From contig OY969794.1 in the NCBI GenBank assembly GCA_963703175.1, forward strand, positions 2,480,001 through 2,544,000: a stretch of 64,000 nucleotides of DNA. Direction: 5' to 3'. The stretch's first letter is position 1. Each line of letters begins with the position of its first letter. Source of the stretch: VRUE01 sp963703175 (GTDB taxonomy: Bacteria; Actinomycetota; Thermoleophilia; Solirubrobacterales; 70-9). The translations under genes were made by a program, and so were the position numbers. The notes below the pieces were generated by a model. It did not search any database, was not told the DNA's origin, and worked only from the letters and a program-made list of their open reading frames with translations. Shown one piece after another: positions 16,532-24,419 of the stretch.

Positions 16532-16998
16532 CGCGCCTCCGCCCGTCTGCTCATGTGCCCGTTCCCCCGCTGGGCCCTGGGCGGCGACCAGTCGATCCGC
16601 CACCCAGGGCTTCGGCTTAGTGCCCCCTGCGTCCTGAACCATGAAGCGGAAACTAAGTGCCTGGATGCGACACGATCAATTCACGTGGCGATATTCAAAA
16701 AGAAATGATTTTGGCGGCCGGTGTTGGCAAAAGAAAAGGGCCGAGCCCCCGGCGATCCTGCCCGGTGCCCGGCCCAAGCCCGCTGGATTCGGCGCAATTA
16801 GCCAACCTTGCTTACCGAAACCGCAGGTAGTGCTGGCATGCAGGCTGCAATCTTCACGTCCCTATTCCCCTTTCAATTAGCGCAAAATAATCTGAGTAAA
16901 TTACGCCAGACAGAGCCTTTGGGGACGTCAATGGTTTCGTCTTGATATGCAGCTAGACTCGCGCGCTCAGCCAGGGACGAGCACTAGGAGGGACTCGT
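16532..16998. other. AT-richer intergenic region between divergent winged-helix genes
   Basis: This 467-bp spacer separates the minus-strand regulator from the plus-strand tandem regulator. It is AT-richer than its surroundings, especially at 16860-16910, and should hold both promoters and their operators. A 79-codon plus-strand frame at 16641-16880 has no family-like pattern and I do not call it. The AGGAGG for the plus-strand gene lies at 16986-16991. Confidence 0.6.
16574..16610. promoter_or_regulatory. 13-bp imperfect inverted repeat upstream of the winged-helix gene
   Basis: GCCCTGGGCGGCG (16574-16586) pairs with 16598-16610 with one mismatch and a 10-nt loop. It lies 43 bp upstream of the minus-strand regulator start. 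It is a candidate operator or leader hairpin. Confidence 0.45.
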
Positions 16999-18240
16999 AT
17001 GGCGGCGAGACTTGCGATTGGAACCGATGCTCGGGAGCGGCTGCGGAGGCTCGCGGTGGTCTTCGCCGTCGAGCTTCGGATGAAGATCGTCGTGGAGTTG
17101 TACATGCGCGAGATGAGCGCGGCGCAATTCTTCGAGGAGTTTGGGGGTGGTTCGGCCACGCGAATCAGTCAGAATTTCATTGCCCTGGCAAAGAAATCCT
17201 GGCTCAGATTGGTCCACAGCGAGGGTCCCGGGGGCGACCGGCGTGGCGGGGTTGAGAATTTCTATCGATCAACCGAACTGCCGTTCATGGACGCCGAAAG
17301 CTGGGCTCTTCTCCCCTATTCGGTGAGGGTCGCTTCTAGTTGGAACATATTCAGGCATATCGCTCCACGGCTTCGCGAAAATCTCGAAGTGTCGAAGAAG
17401 AAGGCACGCTACAGGCGCGACTTGAGTTGCGCCTCGTTCCTGTTAGACGAGGAGGGCTGGAAGCGAGCCATCGCTGCCGTTGATGCACAGTTTGTGGGCC
17501 TTTACGAGGAGCAGGAGGACGCACGCCGCCGCTCTCGTCTCAACGGCGAGGCATTGATCCGGGCGGATGTCTACCTCATAGCTTTCCAATCTCCTGACAG
17601 CGGGCGGCTGCTAGCGGCAGATGATCTTCTCCTCGAGTGTCCAAGGGAGCCGCTGGTCCGCTTTTCAGAACGACTCGCACCGATTCTTGAAGACGACGTG
17701 TCTTTGAGAATTGTCTCGGAGCTAAACGAGCGAGAAATAAGCGTGACGCAATTCCATCGCGAACTCGGAGGGGCGAGCAAGCCCGTAATTAGTCGCCGGT
17801 TCAAGAGCCTTGAGAACGCAGGCTGGGCGGCAAAGGGGAAGAGGAAGACCGGGGGCGCGAGACGCGGTGCGGGGGAGCAGTTCTACCGCGCCACCAAACC
17901 AGCGATTCACGGCTATGACCCCTGTGCGGACGCTTCGAGCGCGCTCAGGGGAACCGAGAGCTGGAATACGTTCGAACGGCTGTGCGCGTCAATCAGAGAA
18001 GGGCTGATCTCAGGGACCCTCGACGCACGCGCGGATCGCTACTTCACGTGGTCGCTGATTCGTCTGGATAGACAAGGCTGGGAGAGGGTTATTGCGGGAA
18101 TTGAATCCTTATCCGAATTCATTTCTGAAGAGCAGGAGCAGGCCGTGCTACGTATGGCCAAATCAGGCGAGAAGCCAAACACGATAACGGTCAGCCTAGG
18201 CGCTCTTGAAGCTTTGAAGGACTCAATCAAAGCCCCGTAG
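16999..18240 (+). CDS. Tandem winged-helix (ArsR-like) regulator, internally duplicated
   Basis: The 413-aa protein contains two copies of one about 200-aa module. Each begins with an ArsR-like winged helix: LRMKIVVELYMREMSAAQFFEEFGG near residues 25-50 and SLRIVSELNEREISVTQFHRELGG near residues 235-260. Each continues with a wing ending in FYRSTELP or FYRATKPA and then an alpha-helical sensor-like half with ESW...F and DEEGWKR or DRQGWER motifs. The copies have diverged strongly. ATG 16999 has AGGAGG seven bases upstream. Codon use and base composition look less GC-biased than the flanking genes, which suggests acquisition. Ligand and targets are unknown; a pseudo-dimeric repressor is plausible. 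Confidence 0.75.
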   Translation: MAARLAIGTDARERLRRLAVVFAVELRMKIVVELYMREMSAAQFFEEFGGGSATRISQNFIALAKKSWLRLVHSEGPGGDRRGGVENFYRSTELPFMDAESWALLPYSVRVASSWNIFRHIAPRLRENLEVSKKKARYRRDLSCASFLLDEEGWKRAIAAVDAQFVGLYEEQEDARRRSRLNGEALIRADVYLIAFQSPDSGRLLAADDLLLECPREPLVRFSERLAPILEDDVSLRIVSELNEREISVTQFHRELGGASKPVISRRFKSLENAGWAAKGKRKTGGARRGAGEQFYRATKPAIHGYDPCADASSALRGTESWNTFERLCASIREGLISGTLDARADRYFTWSLIRLDRQGWERVIAGIESLSEFISEEQEQAVLRMAKSGEKPNTITVSLGALEALKDSIKAP

Positions 18241-18318
18241 ATGTTCGCTCGCTCTATCGCTGGGCGCTTTTTCGCGAAAAGGGCTTGGGCCGGGGCGCTC
18301 ACTCGAAAGCCCCCCGAA

Positions 18319-18412
18319 GCCACGGGCGGGGTGCCTCTCGAACGGGCGGATACTCAAAGTGCCGCCCCCTTCGGGCGGCACTTGTCCGGGCGAGAGGCAC
18401 CCCGCCCGTGGC
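18319..18412 (+). repeat. Nested intergenic palindrome upstream of trpS
   Basis: The outer arms 18319-18340 and 18391-18412 are perfect 22-bp reverse complements. Inside is a perfect 11-bp stem (18357-18367 with 18373-18383) with a CCTTC loop. The loop region CCCCCTTCGGGCGGCACTTG and the following TCCGGG match the inner part of the palindrome at 5625-5726 apart from small indels. It ends 6 bp before the trpS -10 box. Confidence 0.9.
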
Positions 18413-18418
18413 CCCTAA

Positions 18419-18424
18419 TACGCT
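18419..18424 (+). promoter_or_regulatory. -10 box of trpS (leaderless type)
   Basis: TACGCT, 7 nt before GTG 18432. The expected -35 position falls in the right arm of the adjacent palindrome. Confidence 0.6.
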
Positions 18425-18431
18425 CCGACCC

Positions 18432-19436
18432 GTGAGCGCCCCCGTCATCTTCTCCGGTATCCAGCCCACCGGCCGTAAGCACCTCGGCAACTACATCGGC
18501 GCGATCCGCCAGTACGTCGAGGGACAGGAGCGGGGCGAGCCGGCGATCTTCTGCATCGTCGATCTACACGCACTCTCGGTCGCCTTCGACCCGGCCGAGC
18601 TGCGCGAGCGGGTCTACGACACGACCGCGATCCTGCTCGCCGCCGGGCTCGACCCCGAGCGCTGCATCTTCTTCCGCCAGTCCGACGTGCGCGAGCACAC
18701 CGAGCTCACCTGGCTGCTCTCTTCGGTCACCGCGCACGGCGACCTCAACCGCATGCACCAGTTCAAGGAGAAGTCGGGCAAGCAGCGCGAGCTGGCCGCG
18801 GCGGCGCTCTTCTTTTACCCGGTGCTGATGGCCGCCGACGTACTCGCCTACAGGGCGACCGAGGTGCCTGTCGGCGATGACCAGCGCCAGCATGTCGAGC
18901 TGATGCGCGAGATCGCCCGCCGCTTCAATGAGCGCTTCGGCGAGACGCTGGTCGTGCCCGAGCACCGCATCCCAGCAGTTGGCGCGCGGATCATGGACCT
19001 GCAAGAGCCGGAGCGCAAGATGTCGACGACCGCCGGCACCGAGGTCGGCAGGGTCTACGTGCTCGACGAGCCCGACGCGATCCGCAAGAAGTTCGGTAGC
19101 GCCGTCACTGACTCGGGGCGAGAGGTCATTCGCAGCGAGGACAAGCCGGGCGTGACCAACCTAATTGATGTCCTCGCCGTCGCCCGCGACGTTGATCCCG
19201 CAGAGATCGAGCGCGAGTTCGAGGGCGCCGGCTACGGAGACTTCAAGAAGGCGGTTGCCGAGGGGGTAGTCGAAATGCTCGCCCCCATTCGCGAGCGCTA
19301 CACCGAGTTGCGCTCCGACCAGGCGGCGCTGGAGGCGGCGCTGTCCGCCGGCGCCGAGAAGGCGCGGGAGATCGCCGCGCCGACGCTGGCCGAGGTCCGG
19401 GACCGCATGGGCATCGGCGCGCCAACCTACTCTTAA
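18432..19436 (+). CDS. trpS: Tryptophanyl-tRNA synthetase
   Basis: TrpRS (334 aa, class I) charges tRNA-Trp. The N-terminus FSGIQPTGRKHLGNYIGAI contains the HIGH-equivalent, CIVDLHAL follows, VPVGDDQRQHVELMREIA is the typical tryptophan-pocket region, and ERKMSTTAG is the KMSKS-type loop. GTG 18432 is chosen because homology starts immediately and a -10 box sits 7 nt upstream; the longer in-frame ATG at 18285 would translate the palindrome. It leads trpS-scpA-scpB-rluB. Confidence 0.96.
   Translation: MSAPVIFSGIQPTGRKHLGNYIGAIRQYVEGQERGEPAIFCIVDLHALSVAFDPAELRERVYDTTAILLAAGLDPERCIFFRQSDVREHTELTWLLSSVTAHGDLNRMHQFKEKSGKQRELAAAALFFYPVLMAADVLAYRATEVPVGDDQRQHVELMREIARRFNERFGETLVVPEHRIPAVGARIMDLQEPERKMSTTAGTEVGRVYVLDEPDAIRKKFGSAVTDSGREVIRSEDKPGVTNLIDVLAVARDVDPAEIEREFEGAGYGDFKKAVAEGVVEMLAPIRERYTELRSDQAALEAALSAGAEKAREIAAPTLAEVRDRMGIGAPTYS
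19428..19433 (+). promoter_or_regulatory. -10 box of scpA (leaderless type)
   Basis: TACTCT, 6 nt before ATG 19440. It lies in the last codons of trpS. Confidence 0.5.
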
Positions 19437-19439
19437 GCA

Positions 19440-20171
19440 ATGGCCGTCGCAGACCTCGATCTTGAACTCGACGTCTTTGCGGGTCCGTTCGATCTCCTGA
19501 TCGCGGTTTTGTTACGCGAGGAGGTCGACCTGCTCGAGGTCGAACTGGCTGAGGTCGTCGTCGCTTACATCGAGCACCTCGAGGCGGAGGGAGAGCTTGA
19601 GCTCGAGGTGGCGACCGAGTTCCTCGTCCTGATCGCGTCGCTACTGGAGCTGAAGTCACGGCTGCTGCTGCCGGGAGCCGACCCTGAGCTGGAGGAGCTG
19701 GGGCCGGAGGAGGCGGTCGAGGAGCTGTTGGCGCGGTTGCTTGAGTACCGCCGCTATCGCGCTGCCGCGGTCAAGTTGAGCGAGCGCTTCGAGGCCGAAC
19801 GCGGCTATCTCTATCGGGCGGCGCCGTTGCCGTCGAGCCTGCGACGAGTCGCGGTCGATGCTGCCGTTGCCGCTTACGATCCGGACCGACTCGGCAGCGC
19901 GCTCGGTGACCTGCTCCTGATTCCGCCACCGGTCGACATCAGTCACATCCGACCGACCGTCTCGCTGGAGCGGCGACTGCGCGCTCTGCGCGACGCTCTC
20001 GCCGGGCGCTCCAGCATCGACTTCGACGAGCAGTTCGGCGGCGAGGATCGGCTTACCCAGGCTGTGACGCTGTTTGCCCTGCTGGAGCTCTACCGTAAAG
20101 GCGAGGTGACCTGGAAGCAGAGTGAGCCGCTCGGCCCGATCGAGATCCGCCGCCAGGAGGCGGGGACGTGA
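19440..20171 (+). CDS. scpA: Segregation and condensation protein A (kleisin)
   Basis: ScpA is the kleisin that bridges SMC heads. The 243-aa protein shows VFAGPFDLLIAVLLREEVDLLEVEL at the N-terminal SMC-neck-binding helix, the EFLVLIASLLELKSRLLLP segment, and a C-terminal winged helix (LTQAVTLFALLELYRKGEVTWKQ). It overlaps scpB by four bases. Its expected partner SMC is encoded at 56906-59275 and lacks a recognisable hinge. Confidence 0.95.
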   Translation: MAVADLDLELDVFAGPFDLLIAVLLREEVDLLEVELAEVVVAYIEHLEAEGELELEVATEFLVLIASLLELKSRLLLPGADPELEELGPEEAVEELLARLLEYRRYRAAAVKLSERFEAERGYLYRAAPLPSSLRRVAVDAAVAAYDPDRLGSALGDLLLIPPPVDISHIRPTVSLERRLRALRDALAGRSSIDFDEQFGGEDRLTQAVTLFALLELYRKGEVTWKQSEPLGPIEIRRQEAGT

Positions 20172-20737
20172 GCGATCTCAGCCGCACGATCGAGTCTCTG
20201 CTCTTTCTTTCGCCGCAACCCGTCGCGTTACCCGATCTGGTCGAGGCGACCGAGGCGACCGAGGGCCAAGTCGCCGAGGCGATCGACCTGCTGCGAGAGG
20301 ATCTAGCGGCGGGCCGCCGCGGAGTCGTCCTGCGCGAGGTCTCGGAGGGCTTCTCACTGGCCAGCGACCCAGGCAGTGAGGAGGCCGCGCGGCGGCTGCT
20401 GGCCAAACCGCGAACGCCGCCGCTGACCCAAGCGCAGGCGGAGACGTTGGCGATCGTCGCCTACCTGCAGCCGGTTTCGCGGCCAGAGGTGGCGCGGATC
20501 CGCGGTGTCTCTTCGGAGTCGGCGGTGCAGACCTTGGCTGAGCGCGGCCTAATCGAGGAGTCGGGGCGGTCGCAGTTCGGCGCCGCCCTGTTCAAGACGA
20601 CCGAGCTGTTTGAACGCCTCTTCGGCCTCTCCGGCCTCGACCAACTGCCCGATCCCTCGCAGTTCGACCCGACCCCGGAGGACGAGCGCGAGCTGCGCGA
20701 GCGACTCTTGAAGGCCGGCGAACAGCGCGCCGAGTAG
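20168..20737 (+). CDS. scpB: Segregation and condensation protein B
   Basis: ScpB dimers bind ScpA and regulate the SMC complex. The 189-aa protein has two winged-helix domains: IESLLFLSPQPVALPDLVEAT and the family-typical LTQAQAETLAIVAYLQPVSRPEVARIRGVSSESAVQTL, followed by RGLIEESG and FLERLFGL-like FERLFGLSGLDQLPD. GTG 20168 overlaps the scpA stop. Confidence 0.95.
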   Translation: MSDLSRTIESLLFLSPQPVALPDLVEATEATEGQVAEAIDLLREDLAAGRRGVVLREVSEGFSLASDPGSEEAARRLLAKPRTPPLTQAQAETLAIVAYLQPVSRPEVARIRGVSSESAVQTLAERGLIEESGRSQFGAALFKTTELFERLFGLSGLDQLPDPSQFDPTPEDERELRERLLKAGEQRAE

Positions 20738-20748
20738 CGGCAGCTGAG

Positions 20749-21444
20749 ATGCGTCTCGTCAAATTCCTCGCCCATGGCGGCGTCGCTTCGCGGCGGAAAG
20801 CTGAGGTGATCATTGCGGCGGGACGGATCACCGTCGGCGGCGAGGTGGTCCGCGATCCGGCCCGGGACGTGGGGGAGGGCGACGAGGTCCGCGTCGACGG
20901 CAGTCTGGTCGGCGCCGAGCCACGCGAGGTCTGGGCGGTCAATAAGCCCGCCGGTGTCGTCTCGACCGCGCGCGAGCCGGGCAAGCGGCAGGCGGTGGTT
21001 GAGCTGGTCGATTCAAAGGCGCGGCTCTACCCGGTTGGTCGCCTCGACGCCGACTCGACCGGCCTCCTGCTGCTGACCAACGACGGTGCGCTGGCGAACA
21101 GGCTCACTCACCCGCGCTACGAAGTGCCCAAGACATACAGGGCGCAGCTGCGCCGACCGCCTGCCGATGGCGATCTGCGCCGGTTGGCCAATGGGGTGAA
21201 GCTGGAGGACGGCCCGACCGCCCCGGCCGAAGTGCAGCGCGTCGCCGAGCGTGAAATCGAGATCGTTCTGCGCGAGGGCCGCAACCACCAGGTTCGCCGT
21301 ATGGCCGAAGCCATCGGCAACGAGGTCGTCGCGCTGCGCCGCGTGCGCTTCGGCCCGATCGAGCTGGGCGATCTTCCGCTGGGCAAGGCACGCCGCCTGT
21401 CCGCTGCCGAGCTGGTGGCTATTTCCGGCGCTGACGCTGGCTGA
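20749..21444 (+). CDS. rluB: 23S rRNA/large-subunit pseudouridine synthase, RluB/RsuA family
   Basis: The 231-aa enzyme converts specific uridines of rRNA to pseudouridine. It has an N-terminal S4 domain (RLVKFLAHGGVASRRKAEVIIAAGRI), the catalytic-aspartate motif VGRLDADSTGLLLLTNDG and the C-terminal LREGRNHQVRRM motif. This layout (S4 plus RsuA-type domain) fits RluB, and scpAB-rluB is a widely conserved gene order. Eleven bases separate it from scpB. Confidence 0.92.
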   Translation: MRLVKFLAHGGVASRRKAEVIIAAGRITVGGEVVRDPARDVGEGDEVRVDGSLVGAEPREVWAVNKPAGVVSTAREPGKRQAVVELVDSKARLYPVGRLDADSTGLLLLTNDGALANRLTHPRYEVPKTYRAQLRRPPADGDLRRLANGVKLEDGPTAPAEVQRVAEREIEIVLREGRNHQVRRMAEAIGNEVVALRRVRFGPIELGDLPLGKARRLSAAELVAISGADAG

Positions 21445-21541
21445 GTTCGAGTCGGCAGTCGTGGTGAGGCCGCCAACCGTTCACGCCGCCCCAGTTCGAT
21501 TCCAGTGAAGCATGCGCCCCCGGCTTTGGGAAGATGCAGTC

Positions 21542-21931
21542 ATGAGCGCAAACTCAGGGGAACAGCAGCGGCTCTTCGCCGTGCGGGGCGCCGTTCAGGC
21601 AGATGCCAATGAGGCCGAGTCGATCGTTGGCGCGACCACCGACTTAGTGCGGGAGCTGCTCGATCGAAACGAGCTGGAGCCCGAGGCGATGGTCAGCTGC
21701 CTGTTCACGACCACCGACGATCTCGACGCCGAGTTCCCGGCTGTGGCTGCGCGCAACCTCGGGCTGGAGGCGGTGCCGCTGCTCTGCTGCCGCGAGATCC
21801 CGGTGCCAGGCTCGATGCCGCGGGTTATTCGGGCGATGGTGCACTACTACGCGCCGGCTACACACACAACAGCTCATGCCTACCTGGGGGCGACCCAGGA
21901 ACTGCGCTCGGACCTGCACGCGGCCCAGTAG
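21542..21931 (+). CDS. aroH: Chorismate mutase, AroH type
   Basis: AroH converts chorismate to prephenate, the branch point to Phe and Tyr. The 129-aa product matches the trimeric AroH family (about 127 aa in Bacillus): LFAVRGAVQADANEAESIV with the active-site Arg, the catalytic-pocket stretch LFTTTDDLDAEFPA, and VPLLCCREIPVPGSMPRVIRAMVHY. It opens a compact aromatic pathway cluster. The ATG at 21542 fits family length; an ATG at 21512 would add 10 residues. Confidence 0.94.
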   Translation: MSANSGEQQRLFAVRGAVQADANEAESIVGATTDLVRELLDRNELEPEAMVSCLFTTTDDLDAEFPAVAARNLGLEAVPLLCCREIPVPGSMPRVIRAMVHYYAPATHTTAHAYLGATQELRSDLHAAQ

Positions 21932-21966
21932 ACCCCGACCAGGGGCGTCGTTGCCACAATGGGCGC

Positions 21967-23061
21967 ATGACCGTCACCTTCGCCGAGAAGCTGGCTCGCA
22001 TCCCTGGCTATCAAGCTGGCGTGCCCACCGGGCAGGCGCCCGAGGCGATCGTCGCCGGCGGGATCGCCCAGCTCGCTTCGAACGAGTCGCCGTTCGGGCC
22101 GCACGAGAAGGTGGTCGAGGCGATCCGCGGGGCTGCGGGGGCGATGAATCGCTATCCGGACCCCGACGCGACGCTGCTGCGTCGCCGCATCGCCGAGCGC
22201 TATGAGGTCGAGCCGGGCCGGGTTGCGGTCGGCAATGGCTCCTGCGAGATCCTGCTCGCCGCCGCGGAGGCGCTCTGCGAGCCAGGAGCCGAGATCCTCT
22301 ACGCCTGGCCCTCTTTCTCGATCTACCCGCACCTGGCGGCGCTGACCGAGGCGCGTGAGATCCGCGTGCCGCTGGCCGAGGGTGAGGTCCACGACCTCGA
22401 GGCGATGGCGGCCGAGGTGACGGCGGCGACCCAGCTGGTGATCGTCTGCAACCCGAACAATCCGACTGGCACCCACTTGCCAGCGGCGCAGATCGCTGCC
22501 TTCTGCGAGCGCATTCCGCGCCACGTCACGATCGTCCTCGACGAGGCCTACATCGAGTTTCAGACCACCGACGATCCCGACACCACCGTCGACCTGCTCG
22601 CCGACTTCCCCAACCTGGTCGTCATGCGGACCTTCAGCAAGGTCTACGGCCTGGCCGGGCTGCGGGTCGGCTTCGCCCTCGGCTCGGCAAAGTTCCGCGC
22701 CGCGGTCGATGCTGTGCGCCAGCCGTTCAGCGTCAACGCCCTCGCCCAGGCGGCGGCGGCCGAGGCGGTTTTGCACCAGGACGATGTCGAGCAGCGAATC
22801 GAGCGGACGCTGGTTGAGCGGATCCGCGTGGAGGAGGGGCTGCGCGAGCTGGGACTGAGCACGGCCGAGACCCAGACCAACTTCTCCTGGATCGATCTCG
22901 GCGATGCCGAGGAGAAGGTCGTCGTCGCTTCCCTTGCCGAGCAGGCAATCGCCGTGCGTCCCGGAACCCCTCTTGGCGACCCGGGCCACATTCGGGTCAG
23001 CTATGGCACTCCGGCCGAGAACGACCGCTTTCTTGCCGCTCTCGGCGAGATCCTCGACTAA
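21967..23061 (+). CDS. hisC: HisC-type aminotransferase (probable aromatic/histidinol-phosphate aminotransferase)
   Basis: The 364-aa class I/II PLP aminotransferase has IAQLASNESPFGPHEKV, NRYPDPDATLLRRRIAERY, VCNPNNPTGTHL, DEAYIEF, and the PLP lysine in RTFSKVYGLAGLRVGFALG. These are HisC-family motifs. The gene lies between chorismate mutase and DAHP synthase rather than with his genes, so I infer that it may serve as the phenylalanine or tyrosine aminotransferase, as known for HisC paralogues in other actinobacteria. A CACAAT lies 6 nt upstream of the ATG, a poor -10 match. Confidence 0.9.
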   Translation: MTVTFAEKLARIPGYQAGVPTGQAPEAIVAGGIAQLASNESPFGPHEKVVEAIRGAAGAMNRYPDPDATLLRRRIAERYEVEPGRVAVGNGSCEILLAAAEALCEPGAEILYAWPSFSIYPHLAALTEAREIRVPLAEGEVHDLEAMAAEVTAATQLVIVCNPNNPTGTHLPAAQIAAFCERIPRHVTIVLDEAYIEFQTTDDPDTTVDLLADFPNLVVMRTFSKVYGLAGLRVGFALGSAKFRAAVDAVRQPFSVNALAQAAAAEAVLHQDDVEQRIERTLVERIRVEEGLRELGLSTAETQTNFSWIDLGDAEEKVVVASLAEQAIAVRPGTPLGDPGHIRVSYGTPAENDRFLAALGEILD

Positions 23062-23258
23062 TCGCGCCTCGCCTGCTACAAACTCAAGCGAAGTGAAGCG
23101 AACAGGTGACACTGCGAGCAGCATGTGCGCAAGGCGCGCTGCGGTTGCCCCTGTCCGCTACGTCTATTTCTGGCGATTTAGCTAGGCGTCTGGCCTGGCG
23201 GCGTCGTGCCGCTTCCATAGAGCGTTTGGCCGGGCGCCGCTAACGAATTGGTTCGCGT

Positions 23259-23290
23259 GTTTCGCGATGCCCACGCTCGCATGGCGAAAC
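23259..23290 (+). promoter_or_regulatory. Inverted repeat upstream of the aroF -10 box
   Basis: GTTTCGC (23259-23265) pairs with GCGAAAC (23284-23290), and ATGC (23267-23270) pairs with GCAT (23279-23282). It ends 12 bp before the -10 box, overlapping the expected -35, in a 254-bp gene-free spacer with no other feature I can support. It is a candidate operator for control of DAHP synthase. Confidence 0.45.
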
Positions 23291-23302
23291 CCGCACGGAA
23301 AG

Positions 23303-23308
23303 TAGAGT
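23303..23308 (+). promoter_or_regulatory. -10 box of aroF (leaderless type)
   Basis: TAGAGT, exactly 7 nt before GTG 23316. Confidence 0.6.
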
Positions 23309-23315
23309 CTCGAAC

Positions 23316-24419
23316 GTGGAGAAAGGCGACGGCAAGATGATCATCGGAATGCGACAGGAGGCGCGGGATCGGGTTCGCGACCAGCGGATCGAACGAGTCG
23401 TGGAGCTGGTGCCACCGGAAGCCCTGCTTGAGGATTTGCCGCTCGGCGAGGAGCGCGAGCGGGCGGTGGTGAGCGGGCGCAAGGACGTCGAGAATGTGCT
23501 CGAGCGGGTCGACGACCGGTTGCTGGTTGTGGTTGGGCCCTGCAGCGTGCACGACGTCGAGGCGGCGCTCGAGTACGGCGGCCGGCTCGCCAATCTCGCG
23601 GGTGAGCTAGGCGACGACCTGCTTGTCGCGATGCGCGTTTACTTCGAGAAGCCGCGGACCACGACCGGCTGGAAGGGGCTGATCAACGATCCCTATCTCG
23701 ACGGCTCCTGCGACGTCAACGCTGGTCTGCGCACAGCTCGCACCTTGCTCCTGCAGGTGCTTGACCTCGGCCTGCCGGTCGGCTGCGAGTTCCTCGACCC
23801 GATCACGCCGCAGTACATCTCCGACACCGTTGCTTGGGGGGCGATCGGCGCCCGCACGACCGAGAGCCAGACCCACCGCCAGCTCGGCTCCGGCCTCTCG
23901 ATGCCGATCGGCTTCAAGAACCGCACCGACGGCAACGTCCAGGTTGCCGTCGATGCTGTGCACGCCGCGGCGGCCTCGCATGCCTTCGCCGGCATCGACG
24001 ACGCCGGCCGCCCGGCGATCCTCCACACCGCCGGAAATCCCGACGGCCACGTCATCCTGCGCGGCGGCCGTGGTGGTCCCAACTGCGACCCTGAGGGCGT
24101 TGCGGCGGCCATGGAGATGCTCTCCGGTGCCGGTCTCGCCGAACGCGTCGTGATCGACGCTTCCCACGACAACAGCGCCAAGGACCCTGAGAAGCAGATG
24201 CTGGCCACGACCACGATCGGCGATCAGGTCGCCGCGGGGAACAAGGCGATCGTCGGCGTCATGCTCGAGTCCTTCTTGGTCGAGGGTCGCCAGGATCTCG
24301 GCAACGGCGAGTCGCTCACCTACGGCCAGTCGATCACTGACCCCTGCATCGATTGGGACCACACCGTGACGGCGCTGGAGGGCCTGGCGGCGGCGGTCAG
24401 GACACGGCGCGAGAAATGA
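23316..24419 (+). CDS. aroF: 3-deoxy-D-arabino-heptulosonate 7-phosphate synthase, class I-alpha
   Basis: This enzyme condenses PEP and erythrose-4-phosphate, the first step of the shikimate pathway. The 367-aa sequence is of the AroF/G/H (class I-alpha) type: VVGPCSVHDVEAALEYGGRL, MRVYFEKPRTTTGWKGLIND, CEFLDPITPQYISD, GARTTESQTHRQLGSGLSMP, GFKNRTDGN, and DASHDNSAKDPEKQ. Many actinobacteria use the unrelated class II enzyme, so this type is worth noting. GTG 23316 is supported by the -10 spacing; an ATG eight codons in is an alternative. The stop overlaps tyrA. Confidence 0.95.
   Translation: MEKGDGKMIIGMRQEARDRVRDQRIERVVELVPPEALLEDLPLGEERERAVVSGRKDVENVLERVDDRLLVVVGPCSVHDVEAALEYGGRLANLAGELGDDLLVAMRVYFEKPRTTTGWKGLINDPYLDGSCDVNAGLRTARTLLLQVLDLGLPVGCEFLDPITPQYISDTVAWGAIGARTTESQTHRQLGSGLSMPIGFKNRTDGNVQVAVDAVHAAAASHAFAGIDDAGRPAILHTAGNPDGHVILRGGRGGPNCDPEGVAAAMEMLSGAGLAERVVIDASHDNSAKDPEKQMLATTTIGDQVAAGNKAIVGVMLESFLVEGRQDLGNGESLTYGQSITDPCIDWDHTVTALEGLAAAVRTRREK

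Noticed and set aside
16641..16880. 79-codon plus-strand frame between the winged-helix genes
   Set aside because: No family pattern, no Shine-Dalgarno or -10 box in place, and composition unlike the neighbouring real genes.
21480..21515. CAGTTCGATTCCAGTG, another T-arm-like sequence upstream of aroH
   Set aside because: No matching acceptor stem, D-arm or anticodon arm at tRNA spacing in the surrounding bases.
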